Source of the DNA: Ruminococcus sp.
GTDB taxonomy: Bacteria > Bacillota > Clostridia > Oscillospirales > Ruminococcaceae
DNA length: 64,000 nucleotides
Assembly (NCBI GenBank): GCA_017461395.1
Contig: JAFTYF010000063.1
Location: 1 to 64,000, forward strand
Reading direction: 5' to 3'
A model generated the notes under the pieces. It was not told the origin of the DNA. It worked only from the letters and a program-made list of their open reading frames with translations, and did no database searches. Below, piece by piece: positions 10,107-20,800 of this stretch (position 1 is its first letter; every line of letters starts with the position of its first letter). Made by a program: the position numbers and the translations under genes.

Positions 10107-10772
10107 TTATTTCAGAGGAATTACATTGTTGAACACTGCGAAAAATTTGATAGGAATGTGCTTGTCAATATGACATTTTCCGAAGAACCACTTCTGATAG
10201 GTACAGGTCTTGATGATATCTTCAAAAAGCGCATGAACTTCAAGACGCTGGAGAACATCCACATTAAGGCAGTCTTTAAGGGAAACAGGAGGTTCGTGAG
10301 TAATGACATAATCAACGGAATCGTCGTTGTTTCTGAGATTTTCGATAGCCTCGATTATTTCGTCATGTGATGGCTTTTCACGCTTCCACCAGTTTTCACT
10401 GCTGCGGCGGAAGTCGAAATCCTGACTGTGACCGCCGCCGAATGTGAAGATTTTCTTATCCTCGATTGTATATATTTGTCCACGCATGAGATGAATGAGA
10501 TTGCCGGCTATAACACGAGCTTTTCCGCCATTCCATTCAGTTACAGGGTATTCTTCGAGGATATCGAAATTCTCGTGACATCCGTCAAGAAAAGCTATAG
10601 TGTATCCTTTTTTTGTAAGTTTTTTGATAGTTGATCTTTCTTTTCGTGAGCCATTCCAGAAAAATCCGAAATCGCCGCAGATAATGAGTGTATCGCCACG
10701 CCGCAGCTTTTTTATTGCAGGATCCTTAAAACGACTGTAATCGCCGTGAGTATCGCCTGTTACATATATCAT
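10107..10772 (-). CDS. Metallophosphoesterase-like protein with altered metal ligands
   Basis: A 221-residue calcineurin-like phosphoesterase fold. GDTHG (D7, H9), GDFGFF (D34) and THEPP are intact. The expected GNHE block reads GCHE (Cys at 65), and the terminal G-H-x-H reads G-K-C-H (K199, H201). Two usual metal-ligand positions are therefore changed, so activity may be reduced or different. GGAGG precedes the start. It is monocistronic, convergent with rnf and divergent from the que operon. No substrate can be assigned. Confidence 0.82.
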   Translation of the reverse strand: MIYVTGDTHGDYSRFKDPAIKKLRRGDTLIICGDFGFFWNGSRKERSTIKKLTKKGYTIAFLDGCHENFDILEEYPVTEWNGGKARVIAGNLIHLMRGQIYTIEDKKIFTFGGGHSQDFDFRRSSENWWKREKPSHDEIIEAIENLRNNDDSVDYVITHEPPVSLKDCLNVDVLQRLEVHALFEDIIKTCTYQKWFFGKCHIDKHIPIKFFAVFNNVIPLK

Positions 10773-10813
10773 TTTGCTACCTCCGGTATTGCCTTGTATT
10801 TATCTCTGAATAT

Positions 10814-10842
10814 ATTGTATCATATTTTCAGGAAAAGGTAAA
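10814..10842 (-). promoter_or_regulatory. Promoter of the phosphoesterase gene
   Basis: Minus strand TTTACC, 17-bp spacer, TACAAT, with an upstream TG making an extended -10. Confidence 0.6.
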
Positions 10843-10881
10843 GGGGGATTTTATTAAAAATCCGGAAAATGTGCAAAAACA

Positions 10882-10910
10882 TTGACAATCTGCCGGAAAT
10901 ATGCTATAAT
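10882..10910 (+). promoter_or_regulatory. Consensus sigma-A promoter of the queuosine operon
   Basis: TTGACA 10882-10887, 17-bp spacer, TATAAT 10905-10910: a perfect match in both hexamers. The leader to the queD start is about 135 bases and contains the riboswitch candidate. Confidence 0.93.
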
Positions 10911-10939
10911 GCTAATGTTCCGGAATTCCGGATATCATA

Positions 10940-10990
10940 CGACAGTTCGTTTGCACCATCCTGTCGCTAAACAAAACTACGGGCAGATCA
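10940..10990 (+). promoter_or_regulatory. Candidate preQ1 riboswitch (class I-like) in the que leader
   Basis: A 6-bp stem CGACAG/CTGTCG (10940-10945 with 10961-10966) encloses a 15-base loop beginning TTCG and containing TTTGCACC. It is followed by an A-rich tail, CTAAACAAAACTACGGG. This hairpin plus A-rich tail, with possible loop-tail pairing (TTCGT with ACGGG), is the layout of the small H-type pseudoknot preQ1-I aptamers. Position agrees: transcribed leader of queDE-folE-queCF, followed by an intrinsic terminator. Assigned by shape and context, not by covariance-model score. Confidence 0.65.
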
Positions 10991-11004
10991 CAAAGTAATT
11001 TCAG

Positions 11005-11040
11005 TATGCGTGTGTTTCTGCGGACACACGCATATTTTTT
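11005..11040 (+). terminator. Leader terminator upstream of queD (attenuator)
   Basis: The ATGCGTGTGT / ACACACGCAT stem with an 8-base loop ends in ATTTTTT, 15 bases before the queD start. Sitting inside the leader, it is the likely expression platform for the upstream aptamer. Confidence 0.85.
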
Positions 11041-11054
11041 CAAGAGGTGTATTT

Positions 11055-11474
11055 ATGTACAAATTAAAGGTAAAGGCAGCTTTTGACAGTGCTCATTTTC
11101 TCAGCGGATATAACGGGAAATGCGCTAATATTCACGGTCATCGCTGGACGGTCGAGGTCGAGATCAAGGGCGAAGAAGTACAGCAGAGCGGAGAAAAAAG
11201 AGGAATGCTGATTGATTTCGGTGACCTGAAAAAAACAGTAAAGGAGCTTGCAGATAGCTTTGATCACGCTCTGATATATGAAAGCGGAAGTCTAAGAGAG
11301 AGTACGCTCACAGCGCTTGCAGAGGAAAATTTCCGGCTTATAGAGGTTCCGTTCAGACCGACAGCCGAGAATTTCGCAAAGCATTTTTACGGGATTCTCA
11401 GCGGACAGGGATTTGAGATTTCCACCGTAACGGTCTATGAAACTCCTGACAACTGCGCAGTTTACGAGGTGTAG
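11055..11474 (+). CDS. queD: 6-carboxy-5,6,7,8-tetrahydropterin synthase QueD
   Basis: Second step of queuosine (7-deazaguanine) synthesis, turning dihydroneopterin triphosphate into 6-carboxytetrahydropterin. The 139-residue T-fold protein has Zn ligands H14, H27 and H29 and catalytic C23 in the block C-x3-HGH. ATG 11055 was chosen because AAGAGGTG lies just upstream; an in-frame ATG at 11010 falls inside the leader terminator. queE follows after three bases. Confidence 0.95.
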   Translation: MYKLKVKAAFDSAHFLSGYNGKCANIHGHRWTVEVEIKGEEVQQSGEKRGMLIDFGDLKKTVKELADSFDHALIYESGSLRESTLTALAEENFRLIEVPFRPTAENFAKHFYGILSGQGFEISTVTVYETPDNCAVYEV

Positions 11475-11477
11475 GAT

Positions 11478-12161
11478 ATGGTAACATACAGACTTGCAGA
11501 ACATTTTGTCAGCATAAACGGCGAGGGCAGACTTGCGGGTGAATTGTCACTTTTTCTGCGATTTACAGGCTGTAATCTAAGATGTGACTGGTGTGACACC
11601 ATGTGGGCGAATGAAAAGGATACACCGTTTACTGCGGTAACAGATTCGGCTATCATGGAAATTGCAGAACAGGCGATTACAGCTTATGGGGTGAAAAATG
11701 TGACTCTTACAGGCGGCGAACCGCTTTTACAGGAGGAACTTGCGATTCTTTGCAGCAAGCTTTCAGCTCTCGGACTTAATACAGAAATCGAGACAAATGG
11801 CTCTGTTCCGCTCGGAAGATTCCTGGGCAAATGTGAAGAAAACGGCTGCCGTCCGTCGATAACAATGGACTATAAGCTGCCTTCAAGCGGAATGGAACAG
11901 AAGATGTGCACTGAAAATCTGAGCCTGCTGAATAATTCAGATACGCTCAAATTCGTATGCGGCTCACGGCATGATCTTGATCGTGCTGCTGAAATTCTGG
12001 AGAAATTCAGACCTGAATGTGCGGTATATCTCAGTCCGGTTTTCGGCAGAATTGAGCCTTCCGAAATGGTGGAATTCATGAAAGAAAGAAAACTAGGAAA
12101 AGTACGTCTGCAATTACAGCTTCATAAAATCATATGGGATCCTATGGAGAGAGGAGTGTAA
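11478..12161 (+). CDS. queE: 7-carboxy-7-deazaguanine synthase QueE (radical SAM)
   Basis: Radical SAM enzyme that contracts the pterin ring to give CDG. The 227-residue protein has the cluster motif C32-x3-C36-x2-C39 (GCNLRCDWCD), the SAM-binding TGGEP near 75, and an N-terminal FVSINGEG typical of QueE. A GAGG site near its 3' end serves folE, which starts two bases after its stop. Confidence 0.96.
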   Translation: MVTYRLAEHFVSINGEGRLAGELSLFLRFTGCNLRCDWCDTMWANEKDTPFTAVTDSAIMEIAEQAITAYGVKNVTLTGGEPLLQEELAILCSKLSALGLNTEIETNGSVPLGRFLGKCEENGCRPSITMDYKLPSSGMEQKMCTENLSLLNNSDTLKFVCGSRHDLDRAAEILEKFRPECAVYLSPVFGRIEPSEMVEFMKERKLGKVRLQLQLHKIIWDPMERGV

Positions 12162-12163
12162 AA

Positions 12164-12733
12164 ATGGCTATAGATAAGGAAAAAATTGAATATCATATAA
12201 GGGAGATATTAAAGGCTCTCGGCGAAGATCCTGATCGTGAGGGACTTATCGAAACTCCAGAAAGAGTTGCCCGTATGTATGAGGAGGTTTTTGAGGGAAT
12301 CCAGTACAGCAATCACGAGATAGCAGAAATGTTCGGCAAGACTTTTTCCTCTCCGAAAAAGGATAACAGACAGTCGGCTGTTGTTATGAGGGATATCAGC
12401 GTTTTCAGCTACTGCGAGCATCACATGGCGCTGATGTACGATATGACGGTAAATGTGGCATATATTCCTGACGGTAAGGTTCTTGGACTCAGTAAAATTG
12501 CCCGTATCTGCGACATGGCGGCAAAAAGATTACAGCTTCAGGAGCGTCTTGGCGAGGATATTGCAGAAATCATCATGGAGGCTGCCGGAACAGAAAATGT
12601 CGGCGTAGTGATTACTGGTTCTCACAGCTGCATGACTGCAAGAGGAATCAGAAATATTCCGGCAAGAACAACAACTACAACGTTCTACGGAAAATTCATC
12701 GAGGACAAGGAACTCCAGAAGCTTGTTCTCTGA
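12164..12733 (+). CDS. folE: GTP cyclohydrolase I (FolE)
   Basis: Converts GTP to 7,8-dihydroneopterin triphosphate, the common precursor of folate and queuosine. The 189-residue protein has Zn ligands C84, H87 and C156 and the family block GSHSCMTARG. Its place between queE and queC suggests it mainly feeds preQ0 synthesis here. ATG 12164 sits at a good distance from GAGAGGAG; the in-frame ATG at 12134 would lie inside queE. Confidence 0.96.
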   Translation: MAIDKEKIEYHIREILKALGEDPDREGLIETPERVARMYEEVFEGIQYSNHEIAEMFGKTFSSPKKDNRQSAVVMRDISVFSYCEHHMALMYDMTVNVAYIPDGKVLGLSKIARICDMAAKRLQLQERLGEDIAEIIMEAAGTENVGVVITGSHSCMTARGIRNIPARTTTTTFYGKFIEDKELQKLVL

Positions 12734-12746
12734 GAGGAGAGATAAC

Positions 12747-13427
12747 ATGAAAGCAATGGTATTATTCAGCGGCGGAGTGGACAGTACAACGTGTCTTGCA
12801 CTTGCTGTAAAAGAGCACGGTGCAGAAAATGTTACCGCACTTTCTATTGGCTATGGACAGAAGCACAGCCGTGAGATTCAGGCGGCACAGAAGCTTGCGG
12901 ATTACTATAAAGTAGAGTGGAAACAGCTTGATCTTTCGAGAATATTTGCCGATTCCGACTGCTCACTGCTGACAAGTTCGGATAAGGAGATTCCGAAGGA
13001 AACATACGCAGAGCAGCTCAGTGAAACGGACGGAAAGCCGGTTTCGACGTATGTTCCGTTCAGAAATGGTCTTTTCCTTGCATCGGCAGCAAGTATGGCT
13101 CTTTCTCTTGGATGCGAGCTGATATACTACGGTCCGCACGCTGATGACGCAGCAGGAAGTGCATATCCGGATTGCAGTGAGGAATTCAACAGCGCAATAA
13201 ACACAGCCATATATATCGGCAGCGGAAAGCAGCTGCGTATAGAAGCTCCTTTTGTGAGCAAAACTAAAAAAGATATTGTAAAGCTTGGTCTTGAACTCGG
13301 CGTTCCCTATGAACTGACATGGAGCTGCTACGAAGGCGGCGACAAGCCCTGTGGTGTATGCGGTACCTGCCGTGACAGACAGGAAGCATTTCTTGCAAAC
13401 GGAATTGATGATCCATTAATGAAATAA
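12747..13427 (+). CDS. queC: 7-cyano-7-deazaguanine (preQ0) synthase QueC
   Basis: ATP-dependent amidation and dehydration of CDG to preQ0. The PP-loop SGGVDS is at residues 8-13, and the C-terminal Zn site CYEGGDKPCGVCGTC is complete, in a 226-residue protein. ATG 12747 follows GAGAGGAGA. The upstream in-frame ATG at 12723 lies within the end of folE and is less likely. queF follows by 12 bases. Confidence 0.96.
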   Translation: MKAMVLFSGGVDSTTCLALAVKEHGAENVTALSIGYGQKHSREIQAAQKLADYYKVEWKQLDLSRIFADSDCSLLTSSDKEIPKETYAEQLSETDGKPVSTYVPFRNGLFLASAASMALSLGCELIYYGPHADDAAGSAYPDCSEEFNSAINTAIYIGSGKQLRIEAPFVSKTKKDIVKLGLELGVPYELTWSCYEGGDKPCGVCGTCRDRQEAFLANGIDDPLMK

Positions 13428-13439
13428 GGAGAAATAATT

Positions 13440-13919
13440 ATGACAGGAAGAACCAAAGAAGAAACAGCAGGACTCAGCCTGCTTGGAAATAAGAAAACTG
13501 AATATCCGGACAATTATGCTCCGCAGATGCTTGAAACTTTCATCAACAAGCATCAGGACAGGGATTATTTTGTAAAGTTCAACTGTCCGGAATTCACAAG
13601 TCTGTGTCCTATAACAGGACAGCCGGATTTCGCAACGATTTACATTCAGTATGTTCCTGACGTGAAAATGGTGGAGAGCAAATCGCTGAAGCTTTATCTT
13701 TTCAGCTTCCGCAATCACGGGGATTTCCACGAGGACTGTGTGAACATTATCCTGAATGATCTTGTGAAGCTTACAGATCCCAGATATATGGAGGTGTGGG
13801 GAGAGTTCACACCAAGAGGTGGAATCTCAATTCACCCGTACTGCAACTACGGCAGACCGGGAACACGCTGGGAGCAGGTTGCTCTTGACCGCCTTTCTGC
13901 ATGGGGACAGCCCCGATAA
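13440..13919 (+). CDS. queF: NADPH-dependent 7-cyano-7-deazaguanine reductase QueF
   Basis: Reduces the preQ0 nitrile to preQ1, the only known biological nitrile reduction to an amine. A 159-residue unimodular (YkvM-type) QueF with catalytic C56 in [10 protein letters not shown], Asp63, and the ESKSLKLYL substrate-binding block. Last gene of the operon; no clear terminator follows, and the maf promoter begins nine bases later. Confidence 0.96.
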   Translation: MTGRTKEETAGLSLLGNKKTEYPDNYAPQMLETFINKHQDRDYFVKFNCPEFTSLCPITGQPDFATIYIQYVPDVKMVESKSLKLYLFSFRNHGDFHEDCVNIILNDLVKLTDPRYMEVWGEFTPRGGISIHPYCNYGRPGTRWEQVALDRLSAWGQPR

Positions 13920-13927
13920 TGCTGCTC

Positions 13928-13956
13928 TTGACATCCGGTATATGATGTGTTAAAAT
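13928..13956 (+). promoter_or_regulatory. Sigma-A promoter of maf
   Basis: TTGACA 13928-13933, 17-bp spacer, TAAAAT 13951-13956. Confidence 0.82.
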
Positions 13957-13977
13957 ATTATTAAGGATGTGATAAAA

Positions 13978-14547
13978 ATGAAACTGATACTTGCCTCAGC
14001 ATCACCAAGACGACGTGAGCTTATGAAGCTTATAACCGAGGATTTTACAGCTGTTTCCTCTGATGTTGATGAAACACTTCCGCAGGGGATAATGCCGTTG
14101 GAGGCATCTGAATATCTGGCGGCTATAAAGGCAGAAGCCATTGCTCCAGAGTATCCGGACGATGTTGTTATCGGCTGCGACACTACTGTTATCAGTGAAA
14201 ATAAAATTCTTGGCAAACCCCATGACCGTGCTCATGCTGAGCAGCTTCTGCGGGATCTTTCCGGAAAAACGCATACTGTTGTTACGGGATGTGCAATCGT
14301 GTCCGGAGAAAGGAAACATTCCTTTTCAGTTTATACTGATGTTACATTCCGGAGTCTTTCTGAAGCCGATATACTGGCGTATATCTCTACCGATGAGCCT
14401 TATGACAAAGCCGGAGGATACGGTATACAGGGAAAAGGTGCGCTTCTTGTTGAAAAAATCAGCGGTGATTACTTCAACGTAGTTGGACTTCCGGTATCAC
14501 GTCTGAATTATGAATTAAATGAATTTATCAAAGGAGTTAAATCATGA
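13978..14547 (+). CDS. maf: Maf-family nucleoside triphosphate pyrophosphatase
   Basis: House-cleaning pyrophosphatase acting on dTTP/UTP and modified nucleotides. The 189-residue protein starts LILASASPRRRELM, the Maf signature, and has the later catalytic GCDTTV and YDKAGGYGIQG segments. ATG 13978 follows AAGGA at ten bases; GTG 13969 is too close to that site. Its stop overlaps the next start (ATGA). Confidence 0.95.
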   Translation: MKLILASASPRRRELMKLITEDFTAVSSDVDETLPQGIMPLEASEYLAAIKAEAIAPEYPDDVVIGCDTTVISENKILGKPHDRAHAEQLLRDLSGKTHTVVTGCAIVSGERKHSFSVYTDVTFRSLSEADILAYISTDEPYDKAGGYGIQGKGALLVEKISGDYFNVVGLPVSRLNYELNEFIKGVKS

Positions 14548-15815
14548 ACAATACTGCTTTTCACAATGCTGATATCCTTCTTCCAAAAAAATCCACCGAT
14601 ACTTATAAGTGGTCTGTAATTGCCTGCGATCAGTATACAAGCGAACCTGAATACTGGGACAGCGTTTATGAGACTGTCGGAGATGCGCCGTCTGCGCTCA
14701 ATCTTATACTGCCTGAGCTTTTCCTCGAACAGGACGGTGTTTCTGAGCGTATCAGCACTATCCATAAGGCAATGGATAACTATATGTCACAGGATCTTTT
14801 TGATGAATACAAGGATGCAATGATCTACGTTGAGAGAATTCAGGGCAACGGTATTCTCCGTCAGGGAATCGTTGGCGCTATAGATCTTGAAAAATACGAC
14901 TTCTCAAAGGGTAGTACATCCGAGGTCCGTGCAACAGAAGCTACAGTAATCGAGAGAATCCCCCCCAGAATCAAGGTGAGACAGGGCGCTCCTCTTGAGC
15001 TTCCGCACATCATGATTCTCATTGACGATCCGGATTGCACAGTTATCGAGCCTCTTGCTGAAAAGGCTGCTTCAATGGAGAAGCTTTACGATACAGAGCT
15101 TATGCAGGGCGGCGGCAGCATAAAGGGATATCTTGCTGACAGCGCAGAGCAGGAGCGTATTGACAATGCACTGACTGCACTTTCTGATCCGGCTGTTTTT
15201 GCTGAAAAGTACAATATGGCTGATACACCTGTTCTGCTCTATGCTATGGGCGACGGAAATCACTCACTTGCAACTGCAAAGGAATTCTATGAGCAGCTTA
15301 AAAAAGCAAATCCTGATAAGGATCTTTCCAACCATCCCGCAAGGTTTGCACTTGCTGAAATCGTAAACCTCCATAGCGATGCACTCAAGTTCGAGGCTAT
15401 TCACCGTCTTGTATACGATGTTGACTGCGATGATCTTATGGCATCACTGACAGAAGCACTCGGACTTTCTGAGGATAAGGAATCAGATCAGTATGTGATC
15501 TGCTGCTGCGGAGGAACTGAGAAGAAGATGTGGATCCACAATAAGACATCTAACCTTTCTGTAGGCTCTCTCCAGAATTTCCTTGACAGCTACCTCAATG
15601 AAAAGGGCGGAAAGATCGACTATATCCACGGAGCAGACACAGTAAAGCAGCTTGCTGAAAAACACAGCGGAGCCGGCTTTATTCTGCCTGATATGGACAA
15701 AGCACAGCTCTTCCCGACAGTAATCAAGGACGGAGCGCTCCCGAGAAAGACTTTCTCAATGGGACACGCTGAGGATAAGCGTTTCTATATGGAAGCAAGA
15801 AGAATCACAAAGTAA
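14544..15815 (+). CDS. DUF1015 family protein
   Basis: 423 residues of the conserved DUF1015 family, with the marks LPKKSTDTYKWSVIACDQYTS at the N-terminus, MGDGNHSLATAK mid-protein (a proposed active-site block) and HAEDKRFYMEARRITK near the end. The function is not established; in clostridia the family often sits beside serine-biosynthesis genes, which are absent here. It is translationally coupled to maf by an ATGA overlap. Confidence 0.88.
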   Translation: MNNTAFHNADILLPKKSTDTYKWSVIACDQYTSEPEYWDSVYETVGDAPSALNLILPELFLEQDGVSERISTIHKAMDNYMSQDLFDEYKDAMIYVERIQGNGILRQGIVGAIDLEKYDFSKGSTSEVRATEATVIERIPPRIKVRQGAPLELPHIMILIDDPDCTVIEPLAEKAASMEKLYDTELMQGGGSIKGYLADSAEQERIDNALTALSDPAVFAEKYNMADTPVLLYAMGDGNHSLATAKEFYEQLKKANPDKDLSNHPARFALAEIVNLHSDALKFEAIHRLVYDVDCDDLMASLTEALGLSEDKESDQYVICCCGGTEKKMWIHNKTSNLSVGSLQNFLDSYLNEKGGKIDYIHGADTVKQLAEKHSGAGFILPDMDKAQLFPTVIKDGALPRKTFSMGHAEDKRFYMEARRITK

Positions 15816-15822
15816 TAGAAAC

Positions 15823-15852
15823 AGGCTGTCTGGTGTAGTTTCCGGACAGCCT
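15823..15852 (+). terminator. Hairpin after the DUF1015 gene, weak terminator
   Basis: An AGGCTGTC / GACAGCCT stem with extra GG/CC pairing. The following TTAATAGTATATA is not a proper T-run, so read-through into ligA is possible. Confidence 0.5.
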
Positions 15853-15867
15853 TAATAGTATATATAA

Positions 15868-17865
<1,998 letters not shown>

Positions 17866-17877
17866 CGGTGAAATAAA

Positions 17878-20800
17878 ATGGCTTGGACAACGCAGCAGGA
17901 AAATGCTATAAATGCACGGAATTCATCAATAATCGTATCAGCGGCGGCAGGAAGCGGAAAAACATCGGTACTGACTGAGCGTCTTGTCAGACTTATTGCT
18001 GATCCTGCTTCTGGCGTAAGAGCGGACAGAATGATTGTGGTTACATTCACAAATGACGCCGCAGCAGAAATGAAAAAGCGCCTTGATAAGCGTTTGCGTG
18101 AGCTGATAAATCAGAATCCCGGCAGCAGACATCTTCTGAAACAGCAGACGCTTCTGCAAAGCGCAAGGATATCGACTATAAACTCTTTTTGCTTTGAGCT
18201 TCTCAGGGATAACATTACCGATCAGGGGATAACATCGGGTTTCAGCATCATGGATGAAACTGAAAATAAAGCTCTCAAGGCACAGGCAATGGATGAGCTT
18301 CTGAATTGGTATATTGAAAATGAATATGGAAAAATCTCTTTTCTGTATGATCGTTTCTGTATCAAAAATGAACGTGTTCTGGTTGAGGTAATTTCTCTTG
18401 CGGATGAATTTCTTGCCTCTGTTGCACTCCGGGATAAGTGGTTTGTGGATGCTGAAAAGGAATACCGCAAAGATTTCAAAAGCTCTGTATATTACAGCGA
18501 GCTGATGAAGATGATACGGAATAAAGCGGAAAAAGCTCTCCGTCTTGCAGATGAATGTCTTGAGATGATAAGTCAGATCTTTTCGGATATAGAAAATTAT
18601 CCTCAGGCGAAAGCTTCGTTCAGACAAGCGGAGCAGGAATATGATCAGATCAGTGAGCTTGCTGAGATTATACGGTCTGGACGTTTTCCGGATGAGGCGG
18701 AAGCCGTAAGACTCAGCAAATTTGATTCTGTTCAGACGGTCACAGAGAAGAAAACTCCGCATAATAAAAATCTCAGGGATATTTACAAGAAAAAGCGTGA
18801 TCTGATGAAATCAATGGTTCCTGAAATAATACACGGTGCAGCAACAGCCGAAAGTGATTTTCGTGAATCCGCAGAAGTTACATTTGTTCTGATTGAAATG
18901 CTGAGGAAATATCATGAGATCATATGGGAGAAAAAGTGCCTGAAAAATTCTGTCAGCTTCGAAGACGCTGAAAAGCTTGCTTTGGATATACTTGCAGAAA
19001 CTGACGGACAGGGCAGAATAATTCCGTCTGAGACAGCGCGCAGAACAGCGGAATTTTATGATATAATCATGATTGACGAGTATCAGGATTCAAATAATAA
19101 ACAGGATCTTATATTCAGACTGATATCAAAGAATTTCAGACATACTCCGGATGGAGAGCCAATGTACGGCGACAATGTTTTTCTTGTAGGCGATGTAAAG
19201 CAGGCGATATACGGCTTCAGACTGGCAAATCCAAAGAATTTCATTGATACTCTCAGTGCTTCTGAGAAATATGATCCTGAAAGCAGCTGCAAGAATCAGT
19301 CGATAGTTCTGAATAAAAATTTCCGTAGTTCCCACGGAGTTATCGACTTTGTAAACTTTGTTTTCGGTCAGATAATGTCTGAGAAATGCGGTGGGATTCA
19401 GTATAATGAGGATGAGATGCTTTATTTCGGAGCACAGGTATATGAAAAAGCCGGAGAATCCTGCTTTACGGAGATTGCATTGATCAGTGATGATGCCTCT
19501 GAGGACGAGGATGACAGTGAGCAGGCAGACCGTGATATAAATTATGAGGCGGAGTATACAGCAGACAGGATAGCCTCCATGATAAATGAAGGTTGTTCCG
19601 TCGTCACAAGCGAGGGAACACGTCCGTGCCGCCCGTCTGATTTCGGTATACTTGTGCGCGCAAATAAATATATAAATATTTATGCTAAAGCCCTGAATGA
19701 TCGTGGAATACCAGCAAAGACGGGCGAGGAGAAGGGATACCTGAAATCACGGGAAATAGCCGTTCTCATTGATCTGCTGCGAGTCATAGACAATCCTTTG
19801 TGTGATATTCCGGTAGCTGCGGTTCTGACATCGCCGATGTTCATGTTTACCATTCAGGAGCTTGCGTATATCAAGTCGCTTGATACGGAAAAGCGGATAT
19901 ATCCGATCATTATTGGCATAGCAGACGATATGTATTCGGATTGCACCGATGCGGCTTTTATTGCAAAGTGCCGTGATTTTCTAGGATTTGTCGATTCGTT
20001 CCGACTTAGTGCCGTAACTATGACTATCGGTGAACTTATCAGCCTGATATACGATACAACTGATTTCATTTCAGTAATGCAGATTAGTCAGGACGGAGAA
20101 AAGAAACGTGCAAATCTGCGTCTGCTTATCCAGTATGCTCAGAATTATGAAGGATCCTCTGCATACGAGGGAACCGGAGGCCTCAGCGGATTTCTCCGCC
20201 ATATTGACAGAGTGCTTGAAACTGGTGATTATAAGCAGGGAAAAACAGCAGTTGAATCCGGTGATTATGTTGTGATACAGACGCTGCATGGCTCAAAGGG
20301 ACTTGAATATCCGTTTGTATTTATTGCGGAAACATCGAATAAATTCCGCTGTGATTCACAGAATGCAATGTTTTCACCGGACGGCAGGATCGGGTATAAT
20401 CTTTACGATCCGAAGCTCATACGGCGTTATAAGACGTTTCAGCAGATAATGCTTCACGATGAGGAAAAATCAAGCGTCCGGAGCGAGGAAATGCGGCTTC
20501 TTTATGTAGGAATGACACGAGCCAAGCAGAAGCTTTTTATCAATCTTAAGGCGGGAGAGAAAGCTCTTAAGCGTGTGCGGACTTCGATTGACCGTATACT
20601 GCTCAGAAACGGTGATATATCCGAGGAAGTCAGTACTGCAGAGACGTTTGCCGACTGGTTGTGGACATTGCTTATGATGCATGAGGATTTTGCGGCGGCT
20701 TTAAGAGAAAAATGCCTTGAAATTCCGGAGCACTTTATTAAGTTCAATGAAAAGCTTTTTGATGTGGTTATTCCAAAATCTGTAGGACAGGCAGTTCAGA

